NCBI GenBank assembly: GCA_016794505.1
Contig: JAEUJZ010000013.1
Span: forward strand, 296,689 to 360,688
Length of the DNA stretch: 64,000 nucleotides
Source of the DNA: Myxococcales bacterium
Lineage (GTDB): Bacteria > Myxococcota_A > Polyangia > Palsa-1104 > JAEUJZ01
Reading direction: 5' to 3'
Each line of letters starts with the position of its first letter. The stretch's first letter is position 1. Shown piece after piece: positions 35,463-44,279 of the stretch. Below the pieces are notes generated by a model. The model saw only the letters and a list, made by a program, of their open reading frames with translations. It was not told where the DNA came from and searched no databases. A program made the position numbers and the translations under genes.

Positions 35463-36197
35463 ATGGCGCAGCTTAAAAAGCAGATGAAAAAAGGCGGAGG
35501 CGGAGCCAAAGACGAGCCGCCACCGTTGAACTCTCCGTTCCGCGAAGCACGCAAAGAGCTTCTCGCGCTGATTGCTCCGGCGGCAAAGGCGACTCCAGCG
35601 GCGAAAAAGCCTCCGCCGGCCACGCACACACAAGAGGAAGAGCGCCTGTCCGATGAGGAACTTTTCCGTCGCGAGATGTCGGGCGTGCAGCGCGGGAACG
35701 GTCCCAACAAGGGCCAGCTAGGGCGCGGACGCGAGCTTCCTCTTGAGCAGGCGCGCGAGGCGCAGATCCGTCAGTCGGAAGATGCCGAGGCCTATGCCCA
35801 GCTATCGGATCTCGTTGATGGGACGGGGAACTTCGACATCAGCGATACCGATGAATACATCGAGGGCATCGCCAGCGGGCTCGATCGACGCCTGCTTTCC
35901 CGCCTGCGGCGGGGTGATTTTTCGATCCAGGCGCACGTCGACTTGCACGGCCTGACCCGCGATGAGGCGCGCATTCGCGTCGAGAGTTTTCTTCACGAGT
36001 CGCGCTTGCGCAGCCGTCGCTGTGTACTCATCGTTCACGGCCGCGGCCTGAACTCAAAAGACCAGATCCCGGTGCTGAAAGAAAGCGTCCGCATCTGGCT
36101 AACCCGCGGGCGCATCAGCCGCTCGGTGCTGGCCTTCGCCACGGCCCGCCCCACAGATGGTGGCGCGGGCGCCGTGTACGTCTTGCTGCGCCGCTAG
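35463..36197 (+). CDS. Smr-domain nuclease-like protein
   Basis: A 244-residue protein with a basic, low-complexity N terminus (Lys/Pro-rich, residues 1-70) and a C-terminal Smr domain (about 155-244). The Smr core is seen as [31 protein letters not shown] and the closing [14 protein letters not shown]. Smr domains nick branched or mismatched DNA or cut mRNA during ribosome rescue; the short stand-alone form does not tell which. The DLHGLT and HGRG motifs are intact. It converges on the sigma-like gene with an 7-bp gap. Confidence 0.9.
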   Translation: MAQLKKQMKKGGGGAKDEPPPLNSPFREARKELLALIAPAAKATPAAKKPPPATHTQEEERLSDEELFRREMSGVQRGNGPNKGQLGRGRELPLEQAREAQIRQSEDAEAYAQLSDLVDGTGNFDISDTDEYIEGIASGLDRRLLSRLRRGDFSIQAHVDLHGLTRDEARIRVESFLHESRLRSRRCVLIVHGRGLNSKDQIPVLKESVRIWLTRGRISRSVLAFATARPTDGGAGAVYVLLRR

Positions 36198-36204
36198 GAC
36201 TGGG

Positions 36205-36732
36205 CTATTCGCTGCGAAAGCTCGGCAGATCGCGCCCGATGTCGCCATCAGGGCTCACTTGGCGCAGCTTCACCAAGCCGCGAACCTCGACCTGGCGAAT
36301 ACGCTCCCGCGTGAGATTCAAGATCTCGCCGACTTCCTCCAGCGTGATGCCGCCACGGTCCGCCACATCCAGCGCACACGTGTCGCGCATGTCTTCCAGA
36401 TCCAGATCGGGGAAGTTCAACTTGATGCTTCCCGTCTCTGGATTGACGTCCAGGAACAAATGGTACTTGCACGAGACCCATGGGCACGGTCGCGGGCCAC
36501 TGGCGCAGTCGGCGCGCATGACTGGGCGCTCGACCTCGGGCGTCGACAGAGTCTGACTCAGCCGCAGCTCTTCTTTGGTCAAGCGACGCGGTGCGATGGT
36601 CTTGCTGCGCGAGCGCTTGCGGTGTCGTCGCACCGGGCGCTCAAGCTCTGGTGTGCCTTCAGATTGCGTGCTGTCTGCGTCCAGGACTTCGTGCTCAGAC
36701 GAAGCGAACGCATCCATGGTGTCCTCGTGCAT
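36205..36732 (-). CDS. Sigma-70 region 4-like DNA-binding protein with a Cys cluster
   Basis: A 175-residue regulator. The C-terminal 55 residues ([19 protein letters not shown] then [18 protein letters not shown]) are a clear region-4 helix-turn-helix as in primary sigma factors. Before it lies a conserved-looking block with three spaced Cys ([16 protein letters not shown]) and [17 protein letters not shown], which may bind a metal or iron-sulfur cluster. Regions 1-3 of a sigma factor are absent, so it cannot replace sigma by itself; it may act as a regulator. ATG 36732 follows a strong GGAGGG; frame to 36768 is open. It sits 42 bp after the MerR-like gene and is probably co-transcribed with it. 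Confidence 0.78.
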   Translation of the reverse strand: MHEDTMDAFASSEHEVLDADSTQSEGTPELERPVRRHRKRSRSKTIAPRRLTKEELRLSQTLSTPEVERPVMRADCASGPRPCPWVSCKYHLFLDVNPETGSIKLNFPDLDLEDMRDTCALDVADRGGITLEEVGEILNLTRERIRQVEVRGLVKLRQVSPDGDIGRDLPSFRSE

Positions 36733-36774
36733 ACGACTCCCTCCAAATGCAAACTCAGCCTCGCGCAAGCGGGG

Positions 36775-37434
36775 CTAAAGAAGTTCCTCAGCGCCCCCTT
36801 TTGTGCCGGCGCCAAACGCCCGCTCGCGCGCCTCGCGCTCAAGCGGTGAAACAAGCTGTCTTTCGAGAGACTCAACACGCCCGACTAGCTCCTCGCCGAG
36901 CTTGCCGACCGCGCGAATCTCGCGTTCCAGATTCCGTCGCTGCTCACTGCCAAACGAGCCACGCTTTAGCTCCAGCGCAAAGCCGGACAGCAGCTGGCTC
37001 AGTCCGCGCCGCAGCACTTCGATCTCGTCGGTAAAACGCAGGAACGAGCGCTGGATATCCTCGATGGTGTAGTTGGCGGCCATCATCTGCTTGATGACGT
37101 TGATCCGCCGCACCGTGGAGGCGGGATAGACCCCCAGCGAGCCCTGGTGCTTGCCCTTGCGCCCGACGCGGCGACTGCGTCCGAGCAGACCTAGCTGCAC
37201 ATACTTGCGAAATGTCGCTTCCGACAAGTGCAGGCCCTGGCGCACGAAGGCCTCGATGATCTGCGACAGAGTCAGACCCTCGGGATACCGCTGCTCGATC
37301 TCGCAGAGAGCCTCTTCGCTCAAAAGATGAGCATCGCCCTCGACGTCCCGGCCTCGCTTGCTCGTCAAGTGGGTCGGGCGCAGACCTTCGCTGCCGCGTA
37401 CCTTGCGAGCTTTCTTTGGGTTCGATGGCGACAT
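36775..37434 (-). CDS. MerR-like helix-turn-helix transcriptional regulator
   Basis: About 219 residues from the ATG at 37434 (an alternative ATG at 37482 adds 16). Residues about 35-110 read as a winged helix of MerR type: LTLSQIIEAFVRQGLHLSEATFRKYVQLGLL, then a basic loop SRRVGRKGKHQGSLGVYPASTVRRI. The C-terminal half is a long helix with a coiled-coil pattern (LERELRAVGKLGEELVGRVESLERQ), typical for MerR dimers; no ligand-binding domain is seen. A perfect 19-bp inverted repeat (37636-37654) about 200 bp upstream is a candidate operator. The next gene on this strand is the sigma-like protein. Confidence 0.75.
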   Translation of the reverse strand: MSPSNPKKARKVRGSEGLRPTHLTSKRGRDVEGDAHLLSEEALCEIEQRYPEGLTLSQIIEAFVRQGLHLSEATFRKYVQLGLLGRSRRVGRKGKHQGSLGVYPASTVRRINVIKQMMAANYTIEDIQRSFLRFTDEIEVLRRGLSQLLSGFALELKRGSFGSEQRRNLEREIRAVGKLGEELVGRVESLERQLVSPLEREARERAFGAGTKGGAEELL

Positions 37435-37635
37435 GGACGCAGTGCGTGTCCTTCCAACTTCCTGAATCAGCTCGCCCCACATGGCAGTCCCCCATCTCGT
37501 GCTGGTCTTCGATTGCTTCCGGTCTTGTCCGATGGACACGCTCGCGGCACGAACCTCAGGCGACCTATCTCCGTCGCCACGAACGAATGACGCACGCGAG
37601 CGGCATGCCTGATGTGAGTGGCTCGTTCAAGTGAT

Positions 37636-37654
37636 TTGAATGTATTCCATTCAA
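37636..37654. promoter_or_regulatory. 19-bp inverted repeat upstream of the MerR-like gene
   Basis: TTGAATG-TATTC-CATTCAA is a perfect 7-bp inverted repeat with a 5-bp spacer in an AT-rich stretch, 200 bp upstream of the MerR-like start. MerR proteins bind symmetric sites of about this size. A second small inverted repeat, CAGCGC-TGAAC-GCGCTG, lies at 37700-37716. Whether either is an operator is inferred. Confidence 0.45.
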
Positions 37655-37773
37655 TAGAATCCATGCAAGCGAAAAGTAAGAAATTGACAGGAAAGTTGAC
37701 AGCGCTGAACGCGCTGACAGATGCGCGACGATTCGTCGCGAGCGAGGACGCAACTTCTCGTCGGTGAACAGCT

Positions 37774-37804
37774 CGCCCTGCCGGATTATTGGGCAGGCAG
37801 GGCG
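37774..37804. other. Hairpin in the 556-bp gap 37435-37990
   Basis: CGCCCTGCC (37774-37782) and GGCAGGGCG (37796-37804) can form a 9-bp stem. It lies downstream of the FHA gene and upstream of the MerR-like gene. No T-run follows, so terminator function is uncertain. The rest of the long gap shows only the repeats listed here and no convincing gene. Confidence 0.35.
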
Positions 37805-37909
37805 GGGCCGTACGCACCAGCACAAGCGGGCGGCACAAGGCCCCTCAACGCCGGGGACGGCGGGCCGGGTCAGCTAGCGGGATTGAGCGACGAACAAAGG
37901 ATGGAAGGG

Positions 37910-37945
37910 GATGCGGATGAGGATGCAGATGCGGATGAGGTTGCG
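37910..37945. repeat. Six tandem GATGNN hexamers
   Basis: Six successive hexamers (GATGCG, GATGAG, GATGCA, GATGCG, GATGAG and a variant GTTGCG) lie 45 bp past the FHA gene stop. They form the acidic end of a small plus-strand open frame (37721-37960) that has no other sign of coding. Confidence 0.65.
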
Positions 37946-37990
37946 GAGCAGCGAGGGTGAACGATGACTACCGCTTCTGCGGCGCTGCGA

Positions 37991-40015
37991 CTAGAAGTCG
38001 TCGTCGTCGTCCTTGCCGCCCTTGATGCTGTTCAACAGACGGTAGGCTTCCTGCACCTTGGGGTTCTTCGGGCTGTTGTTATAGAGCTGCATGACCTTGC
38101 GGCACAGCGTGCGTGCTTGAGCCGGGTTCTTGCTGACTAGGCCCTTCGCTTGGCCGAGCAGCTTGTCGGCTTCGGCGTCCTTGCCTGGATCGCCGCCGGC
38201 CGCAGGCGCAGGCTTGCTGGTGCTGCCGCCGCCCTTGCTCGACATCGCGCTGATCTTGCCGCTGAAGTAGCTGGCCAGGGCCCCGCCAAGGCGCTTGTCC
38301 GCGTCAGCGGCGGCTTTGTATGCCGTCGCGGCGGCGCTCGGATTGCTCCCCTCCGCCTTGCTGCCTTGATCGTTCTTGGCCTTGACCTCTTCCAGGTCTT
38401 TGACCGTCTGCGCCGCCTTGGAGCCTTTGGCTGACTTCATGGCGCTGATAGCGCTCGCAAAGTCCTTGCTCTTGTACGCGGCGAGGGCCTGCTTGTTGCT
38501 CGCTAGGTCGCCTCCCGCTGCAGGCTCGGGCTTCTCCGTTTTCTCTGGCTTGCTGGCGGCCTTGGTCTGCTTAGGCTCGGGCTTGGCAGGCTTTTCGGGC
38601 TTCTCGTCCTTTGGCTCGTCTTTCACCACAGGCGGATCTTCGGGAGGCGGCGCGGCCTTCGTCGGAGCACTGCTGAGCTTGCTCTTAAGCTCCTGTAGCT
38701 CGCTGTTGTCTGGATCGATGTCTTCGAGGCCCTTATTGACCTTCTCAAGTGCTGCCGCAGTGTCATTTCGAGCCAAGTTGTTCGCTTGACCGAGGATCTC
38801 TTTGACCGCTTCGCGACGCGCACTGCGCACTTGCTGCTGCGCGTCCTCATACTGCACCGAGTTTTTCTCAACCTTGGCGAAGACGCGGATCGCCTCAGCG
38901 TACTTGCGGTCTTCCAGATCCTTCTTCGCTGCCTCGATGAGCTTGTGGGTCTTTTCCTCGGCATCACAGGCTTCGATGTAGTGCTTGAGCTCGGCTGAGT
39001 CCGGCGCCAGCTTCTGCGCTTCCTCGAACGCTTTGCGAGCCGTGTCGTAGTGGCTGGCGGTGAAGTCCTTGGTGCCTGCGATGTACAGTTCGGTGGCTTT
39101 GTCGATGGCCTTGGTGGGATTGCCACTGCGTAGCGAAGTCACGCCGAGGCCAATGAGCCCAACGAGCAACGCACCGCCGAGCGCGCCAAAGTACATTTTC
39201 TGCTTCTGCTGGTTCTGCAGGAAGGCCAGCGGCCCTGCCGTCGACATTGCGATGGCGCTGGGCTCCATAAACAGCGACGGCTGAGGCATCGACTGCGCCT
39301 GCACAGGCGGCGCCATCGCCAATGGCTGCACCACAGAGGCCGGCCCCGGCGGATAGCCAGCCGGCATCATGGGCTGCGGCGCCATCTGCTGCATCGGATA
39401 GCCAGGCGCCGCTTGCGGTGGATACCCCGGCGGTGGGTAGCCCATGGGCTGCTGCATGGGCTGCTGCATCGGAGGCGCATAGGCCGGCGCCACCGGGGGG
39501 GGGGCTTCTGGCTGCGGCCTCGACGGAGGATGCTCGAAGCGCAGCAGAGAGTTCCCCAGTTCGATCTGGTCGCCATCCATGAGCTGCACTTCAGCGACTC
39601 GCTTGCCGTTGACCATGGTGCCGTTTGGCGAGCCCATGTCTTGCATGCGATATCCCGTCGGTGTCATTTGGATCTGCAGATGCCGTCGCGATACCGCGAT
39701 GTCCGCGATGACCAGCATCTGATCTGCTCCGCGACCCACGCTCGTCGTCGGTCGGTTGAGCTCGATCACCTTGCCCTGATCGTTGCCGCTCATCACGCGC
39801 AGGGTGCCGTACTTCCCTAGCGGGGGAGCGCCCGACGCCCCACCTGCCGCCCCCGAGCCAGCACCATAGCCCGGTGCTCCGCCGCCACCGGGGCCGCCGG
39901 CCATGGCCAACAGCTCAGGTGGAGGACGATCGTGGGCGGCTTGCCCTGCGCGGCCGCTTGCATAAGCAGGCCCAGGGCGGCCGTGCGAGATTTGGGGCGA
40001 TTCTGCGGGACTCAT
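37991..40015 (-). CDS. FHA-domain membrane protein with a TPR-like C-terminal region
   Basis: A 674-residue protein. Residues about 65-165 are a forkhead-associated domain, which binds phosphothreonine: GTLRVMSGNDQG, VGRGADQMLVIADIAVSRRHLQIQ and DMGSPNGTMVNGKRV are the phosphopeptide-binding loops. A Met/Pro/Gln-rich low-complexity tract follows (about 165-265), then a membrane helix near 280-300. The C-terminal part has several TPR-like units (KAFEEAQKLAPDSAELKHYIEACDAEEK), a Lys/Glu/Pro tract and a highly acidic tail GGKDDDDDF. Its ligand is probably phosphorylated by one of the many Ser/Thr kinases of the genome. Its upstream neighbour, the alpha/beta hydrolase on the same strand, is 157 bp away. 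Confidence 0.85.
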   Translation of the reverse strand: MSPAESPQISHGRPGPAYASGRAGQAAHDRPPPELLAMAGGPGGGGAPGYGAGSGAAGGASGAPPLGKYGTLRVMSGNDQGKVIELNRPTTSVGRGADQMLVIADIAVSRRHLQIQMTPTGYRMQDMGSPNGTMVNGKRVAEVQLMDGDQIELGNSLLRFEHPPSRPQPEAPPPVAPAYAPPMQQPMQQPMGYPPPGYPPQAAPGYPMQQMAPQPMMPAGYPPGPASVVQPLAMAPPVQAQSMPQPSLFMEPSAIAMSTAGPLAFLQNQQKQKMYFGALGGALLVGLIGLGVTSLRSGNPTKAIDKATELYIAGTKDFTASHYDTARKAFEEAQKLAPDSAELKHYIEACDAEEKTHKLIEAAKKDLEDRKYAEAIRVFAKVEKNSVQYEDAQQQVRSARREAVKEILGQANNLARNDTAAALEKVNKGLEDIDPDNSELQELKSKLSSAPTKAAPPPEDPPVVKDEPKDEKPEKPAKPEPKQTKAASKPEKTEKPEPAAGGDLASNKQALAAYKSKDFASAISAMKSAKGSKAAQTVKDLEEVKAKNDQGSKAEGSNPSAAATAYKAAADADKRLGGALASYFSGKISAMSSKGGGSTSKPAPAAGGDPGKDAEADKLLGQAKGLVSKNPAQARTLCRKVMQLYNNSPKNPKVQEAYRLLNSIKGGKDDDDDF

Positions 40016-40172
40016 GGCTTGTCGTCTCCGATACTGGCCAAGATCTACGGCAGTGTATCAGCAGGGCTGAGGCCGTTCCATAGGCGCCTTTTTCGTCGCC
40101 TGCCGCAGCCCCCACGTGCGCACTGCGGCAGTGAGAGCAGAGCCACGGCGGACCGCCTGGCCGGCATGTTGG

Positions 40173-41183
40173 CTACTGCTGATCCAAGAAGCTTAGGAGC
40201 GCTTGGTCAAAACGACCGTGCCCACGCTCAATCGGCGCATACTTGCCGAGGCCAGGCAGGAAGGCATAGAACTTCGCGGCAGCGCCGATGTGGTGAAAGA
40301 AGTCCACACGGTCTGAGAACTGCTCTGGTGAGCCGTCTCGTTCCCCCTGGATCACCAGCGTCGCGACCTTTAGCTTCGCGGGGTCGACGGGGCTGGGACG
40401 AGTCAAGTCGACCAGCGCTCCATTTGGAGCTGTCGCCGACTCACCGCGACAAACCGCAGCTCGACGACGGACGAACTCGGGATCCAAGTCCCCGTCTTCG
40501 GGCTTGAGCAGCGAGGCCTGCTGGCCCAAAGAGCGCAAGGGACCGCTTGGGACCACTGCAGCCTTGTCGACCTGCCGCCAGCGCATACCGAGCAGAGCGA
40601 GCTTGGCGATCTTGTTCGGTTTCTGCGTCGCAAAGAGCGCCGCAGGCTGCGAGCCCCACTGGTATCCAAACAGGTGGATGCGCTCGACCCAGCGCAGCGC
40701 GCGAACAAACTCGACGGCGGCTTCAATATCGCGCGCAGCGGCCTGGGTATCTGTCCAGTCGCGATCACTGCCCTGCGAGCGACCATAGCCGTGCATGTCG
40801 AGGGCGAAGACGTCATAGCCGGCATCGGCCAAGGTCTCCATCAGCGAATAGCCATGCTCAGGGTCGGGGTCGAAGGTGCAGCGGCTGGCCCAGGTAGCGC
40901 CGTGGACCAGCAGGATCACCTTGCCTGTGTTCTTCCAAGTGTCCTCGTAGCCGACGCGATACTTCTCGTACAGCTTGAGCCGCAAGCCCTCGCGCTCAGC
41001 CATAAGCTCGCGCGCTTTGATCTCACGCGTCTCAGAGCCGCCCCCCGAAGACGAGCCGATCTTGCCTCGGCGATCGTTTGCTTGGGCTCGGCTCTGCACG
41101 GCGGCAGTCAGCACGAGAAACGCGGCCAGGACAGCAGAGTGACGAATATTCCATCGAGAACGAGCAATTCCACCGGAGCGCAT
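40173..41183 (-). CDS. Alpha/beta hydrolase-fold protein lacking the nucleophile serine
   Basis: A 336-residue secreted or anchored protein: N-terminal hydrophobic signal (VLAAFLVLTAAVQS), then a hydrolase fold with VILLVHGATW, FALDMHGYGRS, and the usual nucleophile elbow. In that elbow, GxSxG is replaced by GYQWGS with Gln175 where Ser should be, so classical serine hydrolysis is unlikely. The Asp (GERDGS) and His (ERGHGRF) positions are kept. It could be a non-enzymatic scaffold or use another chemistry. The start at 41183 is preferred; the frame extends to 41345 into the promoter of the threonine dehydratase gene, which is divergent 45 bp away. Confidence 0.7.
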   Translation of the reverse strand: MRSGGIARSRWNIRHSAVLAAFLVLTAAVQSRAQANDRRGKIGSSSGGGSETREIKARELMAEREGLRLKLYEKYRVGYEDTWKNTGKVILLVHGATWASRCTFDPDPEHGYSLMETLADAGYDVFALDMHGYGRSQGSDRDWTDTQAAARDIEAAVEFVRALRWVERIHLFGYQWGSQPAALFATQKPNKIAKLALLGMRWRQVDKAAVVPSGPLRSLGQQASLLKPEDGDLDPEFVRRRAAVCRGESATAPNGALVDLTRPSPVDPAKLKVATLVIQGERDGSPEQFSDRVDFFHHIGAAAKFYAFLPGLGKYAPIERGHGRFDQALLSFLDQQ

Positions 41184-41228
41184 GACGGCCTGCGCTATAC
41201 CATGAAGCCCTTCTCCTTGGGAACTGTG

Positions 41229-42254
41229 ATGGCTGACCTCGGTACTCTCGGCTCGGCGGTGCGCTCGCCAGCGGCACTTTCGACGCTGCCGGTTACGGCT
41301 GCGGATGTCGCTGCGGCTGCTCTGCGTATCGCTCGCTTCGTTCATGTCACTCCGCTCCTCACCTCGCGCGCGTTGTCCGAGGAAAGCGGCTGCGACCTGC
41401 GCCTAAAGGGCGAGCACCTGCAGCGCAGCGGGTCGTTCAAGGTTCGTGGTGCATTGAATCGTTTGCTGATCCTGTCGGATGCCGAAAAGCAGGCCGGTGT
41501 CGTCGCGTTTTCCTCGGGAAACCACGCGCAAGGAGTGGCTCTAGCAGCCAAGCTCTTGGGCCTTTCGGCGACGATCGTGATGCCTCGCGATGCCCCACAG
41601 GTCAAGCTCGCCGCGACCCGCGGGTACGGCGCCGAGATCGTGCTGTACGATCGCGACACGGAAGATCGCGAGGCCATCGCGCGCCGCCTCTCCGTCGAGC
41701 AGGGCCGCACCTTGGTTCCGCCCTTCGATGATCCATGGGTGATTGCGGGGCAAGGCACGATCGGTCACGAGCTGATCGAGCAGTGGCCCGATCTGGAAGT
41801 GGCCCTGGTGCCCGTCGGAGGCGGCGGACTCATCAGCGGTATTGCGCTGGCACTTAAGGCCTTTCGACCCACCATTTCCGTAATTGGCGTCGAGCCAGCA
41901 TTGGCGGACGACGCCCGCAGGTCGCTGCAGGCGGACCGCATTGTGCGGATTGCGCAGCCCAAGACCATCGCTGACGGCGTCGCAACGCAGGCCATCGGCC
42001 AGCACACGTTCCCCATCATGCGGGCTCTTCTCGACGACATTGTCACCGTCAGTGAAGAAGAGATTCGCCACGCGCTAGAGCGGATTCTGACGCGCACCAA
42101 GCAGCTTGTTGAGCCGACCGGCGCGCTCGCGACAGCCGCTGCGCTAAGTGGGCGGGTCCCGCTGGCTGGCCGACGAGTCATGGCCCTTTTGTGCGGTGGC
42201 AATGTCGACGTGCGAACGCTGCCGCAGCTTCTGCCTACATCGCCAGGTGCATAG
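41229..42254 (+). CDS. Threonine dehydratase-like PLP enzyme
   Basis: A 341-residue fold-type II PLP enzyme (threonine/serine dehydratase or racemase group). SGSFKVRGALN carries the PLP lysine, SSGNHAQGVAL is the substrate-carboxylate loop, and the phosphate-binding glycine loop is VPVGGGGLISG. There is no C-terminal ACT regulatory domain, so it resembles catabolic TdcB-type or serine racemase-type enzymes rather than biosynthetic IlvA. Start at ATG 41229 is preferred over 41202; both lie just after a short divergent promoter region. Its 3' end overlaps the stop region of the convergent gene at 42235 by 20 bp. Confidence 0.88.
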   Translation: MADLGTLGSAVRSPAALSTLPVTAADVAAAALRIARFVHVTPLLTSRALSEESGCDLRLKGEHLQRSGSFKVRGALNRLLILSDAEKQAGVVAFSSGNHAQGVALAAKLLGLSATIVMPRDAPQVKLAATRGYGAEIVLYDRDTEDREAIARRLSVEQGRTLVPPFDDPWVIAGQGTIGHELIEQWPDLEVALVPVGGGGLISGIALALKAFRPTISVIGVEPALADDARRSLQADRIVRIAQPKTIADGVATQAIGQHTFPIMRALLDDIVTVSEEEIRHALERILTRTKQLVEPTGALATAAALSGRVPLAGRRVMALLCGGNVDVRTLPQLLPTSPGA

Positions 42255-44196
42255 CCAAAGCAACGAGGTCTTCGAGGGCGGTTCGCGGAATGCGTACGGT
42301 CCACTCGCCGATCAGCGGCCCACCATCGCCCCCAGCGATCGTGCGCCGCACACGCGAGAAGTGGACCACGGTCGTTTCGCCGTGATGCGGCAGCCTGTTG
42401 AAGATGGACGCGATGTCCGAGGCGGAAACGTTCCCATCCGCTGAGCGCGTGCTGCGTCGACGCGAAAGGCTCATCGCTCCTTCGAGGTAACGCGCCAGGC
42501 TGCGCAGCGACGTGAAGCCACCACTGCGCAGCCCTGGTTGCCGCAGCGCTTCGAGATCCGGTCGCTGCATCAGCGAGCGCTCGCTCGCAATGCTTAGCTG
42601 TTCACTGAGCCGCGTGGCGAGCAGCCTGGGGTCACTGCCCGCTGCCATCCAGGTTCGGCCTCCTTGCTCGGCGGTCAGCAGATGCAGCACGATTGGCGTC
42701 GCTCTCGGCGCGGGCTTGGGCGACGCGGCCGCGACTTGCCCTCGACCGAGAGCCCCCTTGTCCAGACCCGCAGGCAAAGACAGGCTCAGCGAGAACCACT
42801 GCGCTCCCGGTCCAAGTGGCTTGCCGGCAGGTTGAACGCGCAAGACGGGCAGCGGCTCACGGATGCCGAGCTGTTTCCACTTCGCGCGCATGTACGCTTG
42901 CACGCCCGGTCGCTTGTACGCCGCGACGACGTTTTGCAGCCACGACACCGCAAGACGGTCCGCGCCATCGCTGGTCAGCACGTACACGCTGCCGGCCAAG
43001 AGCTGCTGCCAGTCGACCCGCTCACCGCGAGGCTGCGCCTCGGCCCCGGCAACAGCGACCTCGGCAACTGCTGTTGTCAGCCGCCCGCTCGCCATCGGAA
43101 CGGCACGTAGCAGCTCGGATAGCGCGTGCCGATCCGCCGCAGCCAGTCCGTCATGGGTCAAAAACCCGTCGATCAGAGGCTGCAGCAGCTTCAGCAGCTG
43201 CTGTCCATAGCGAAGCTCGCTGACCGCAAACGACGCAGAGCCGGCCTCCGTGGGCAGGGCCCAGAAGATCGACGGAGTCACCGTGGTCGACTGCTGGGCG
43301 GCTAGCGCGTCCGCCTGCCCCCACCACGAGGTCTCGCTGCCTAGCTGATACGCCAGCATCGCCTCGGCCCCGGTGTTGGTCAGGCTGATATCCAAGGCAA
43401 GCTGCCGCAGATCCGCAGCCATGTTTCCCACTTGGCCGACCAACGTCTGTGTCAAGTCGGTCAGGCCGCGATCGAACATCGGATTGCCAAGCTGCAGCTT
43501 CTGCGGCGCCAAGATCGAAGCCATCTGCAGCCCGCGCTGGATCAGCGCTTCATAGGTCCGCACCAGCGTCTCGATGGAAAGCTCGGCGCGCAGATCGCTC
43601 TTGATACGCAGCGGAGCCAGGGTCACCGCATAGGGAGCAAGCTCGTCGCGACTGCGCTCGCTGTGGCCGCAGGCCAAGCGGGCCGCGCCGCCGACGTCGG
43701 GACCCAGCAAGCAGCGCCAGGTGTCGCCCCCCGCATACAGCTGCAGGCGAGTCCACTTGCCTTGATTTTCCATGGACAGATTGGCGCTGGATGCCACCTT
43801 GCGCGCCTCATCCAGACTGCGCAGCGTGCAGGCAATGACCCACTGCGGTGGCGCAGGATTGTCGACGGATTTCTGGTCAAGAGCGACCACCAGGTCAGCG
43901 GGGGCAGACAGCACGACCTGCGACCCCAATACGCCCAACAAGCTATCCAGCGCGGCCTCGGGCTTCAGCGGAATGGGCAGATAGGTTCGCAAGATCTGCA
44001 GCGTGGCGTCTAGGCTGCGGGCGTGGACTCGCAGGACGCTGGCCGGTGACGCCGCCACAGGCTGAGCCAGCACCGTTGGCTTAGCAGCCAACACTCCACA
44101 AACTGCCGCCGTGGCGACAGCTATGCCGAGATGCCCGGCTCGTCGACAAGAAACGGCTCGCAAGGGAGCCTTGTTTGGACCATGCATGCGCCGCAT
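42235..44196 (-). CDS. Secreted protein of unknown function
   Basis: A 653-residue protein from the ATG at 44196 (the frame starts at a TTG 12 codons earlier). A signal segment (IAVATAAVCGVLAAKPTVLAQ) is followed by a long helical and strand mix with no motif I recognise. Several Trp-rich spots (SETSWWGQADALA, EWTVRIPRTALEDL) stand out. Its composition (Ala, Leu, Gln, Arg) is like its giant neighbour, which lies 83 bp upstream on the same strand; joint transcription is possible. No function can be inferred beyond export. Confidence 0.55.
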   Translation of the reverse strand: MRRMHGPNKAPLRAVSCRRAGHLGIAVATAAVCGVLAAKPTVLAQPVAASPASVLRVHARSLDATLQILRTYLPIPLKPEAALDSLLGVLGSQVVLSAPADLVVALDQKSVDNPAPPQWVIACTLRSLDEARKVASSANLSMENQGKWTRLQLYAGGDTWRCLLGPDVGGAARLACGHSERSRDELAPYAVTLAPLRIKSDLRAELSIETLVRTYEALIQRGLQMASILAPQKLQLGNPMFDRGLTDLTQTLVGQVGNMAADLRQLALDISLTNTGAEAMLAYQLGSETSWWGQADALAAQQSTTVTPSIFWALPTEAGSASFAVSELRYGQQLLKLLQPLIDGFLTHDGLAAADRHALSELLRAVPMASGRLTTAVAEVAVAGAEAQPRGERVDWQQLLAGSVYVLTSDGADRLAVSWLQNVVAAYKRPGVQAYMRAKWKQLGIREPLPVLRVQPAGKPLGPGAQWFSLSLSLPAGLDKGALGRGQVAAASPKPAPRATPIVLHLLTAEQGGRTWMAAGSDPRLLATRLSEQLSIASERSLMQRPDLEALRQPGLRSGGFTSLRSLARYLEGAMSLSRRRSTRSADGNVSASDIASIFNRLPHHGETTVVHFSRVRRTIAGGDGGPLIGEWTVRIPRTALEDLVALAMHLAM

Positions 44197-44279
44197 TGTG
44201 GCATGAAGTCGCGGCAGGAAGTGGGGCCGCAAAAAGCGATAAGGTCGAGGACGCTGCGAGGCAGAGACCGCAGACCGAG

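Noticed and set aside
37910..37945. Hexamer tract as a microsatellite switch for the FHA gene
   Set aside because: It is 45 bp beyond the FHA stop, so length changes would not alter that protein.
37721..37960. 79-codon plus-strand frame in the long gap
   Set aside because: Composition is not coding-like, no ribosome-binding site, and the end is a hexamer repeat.
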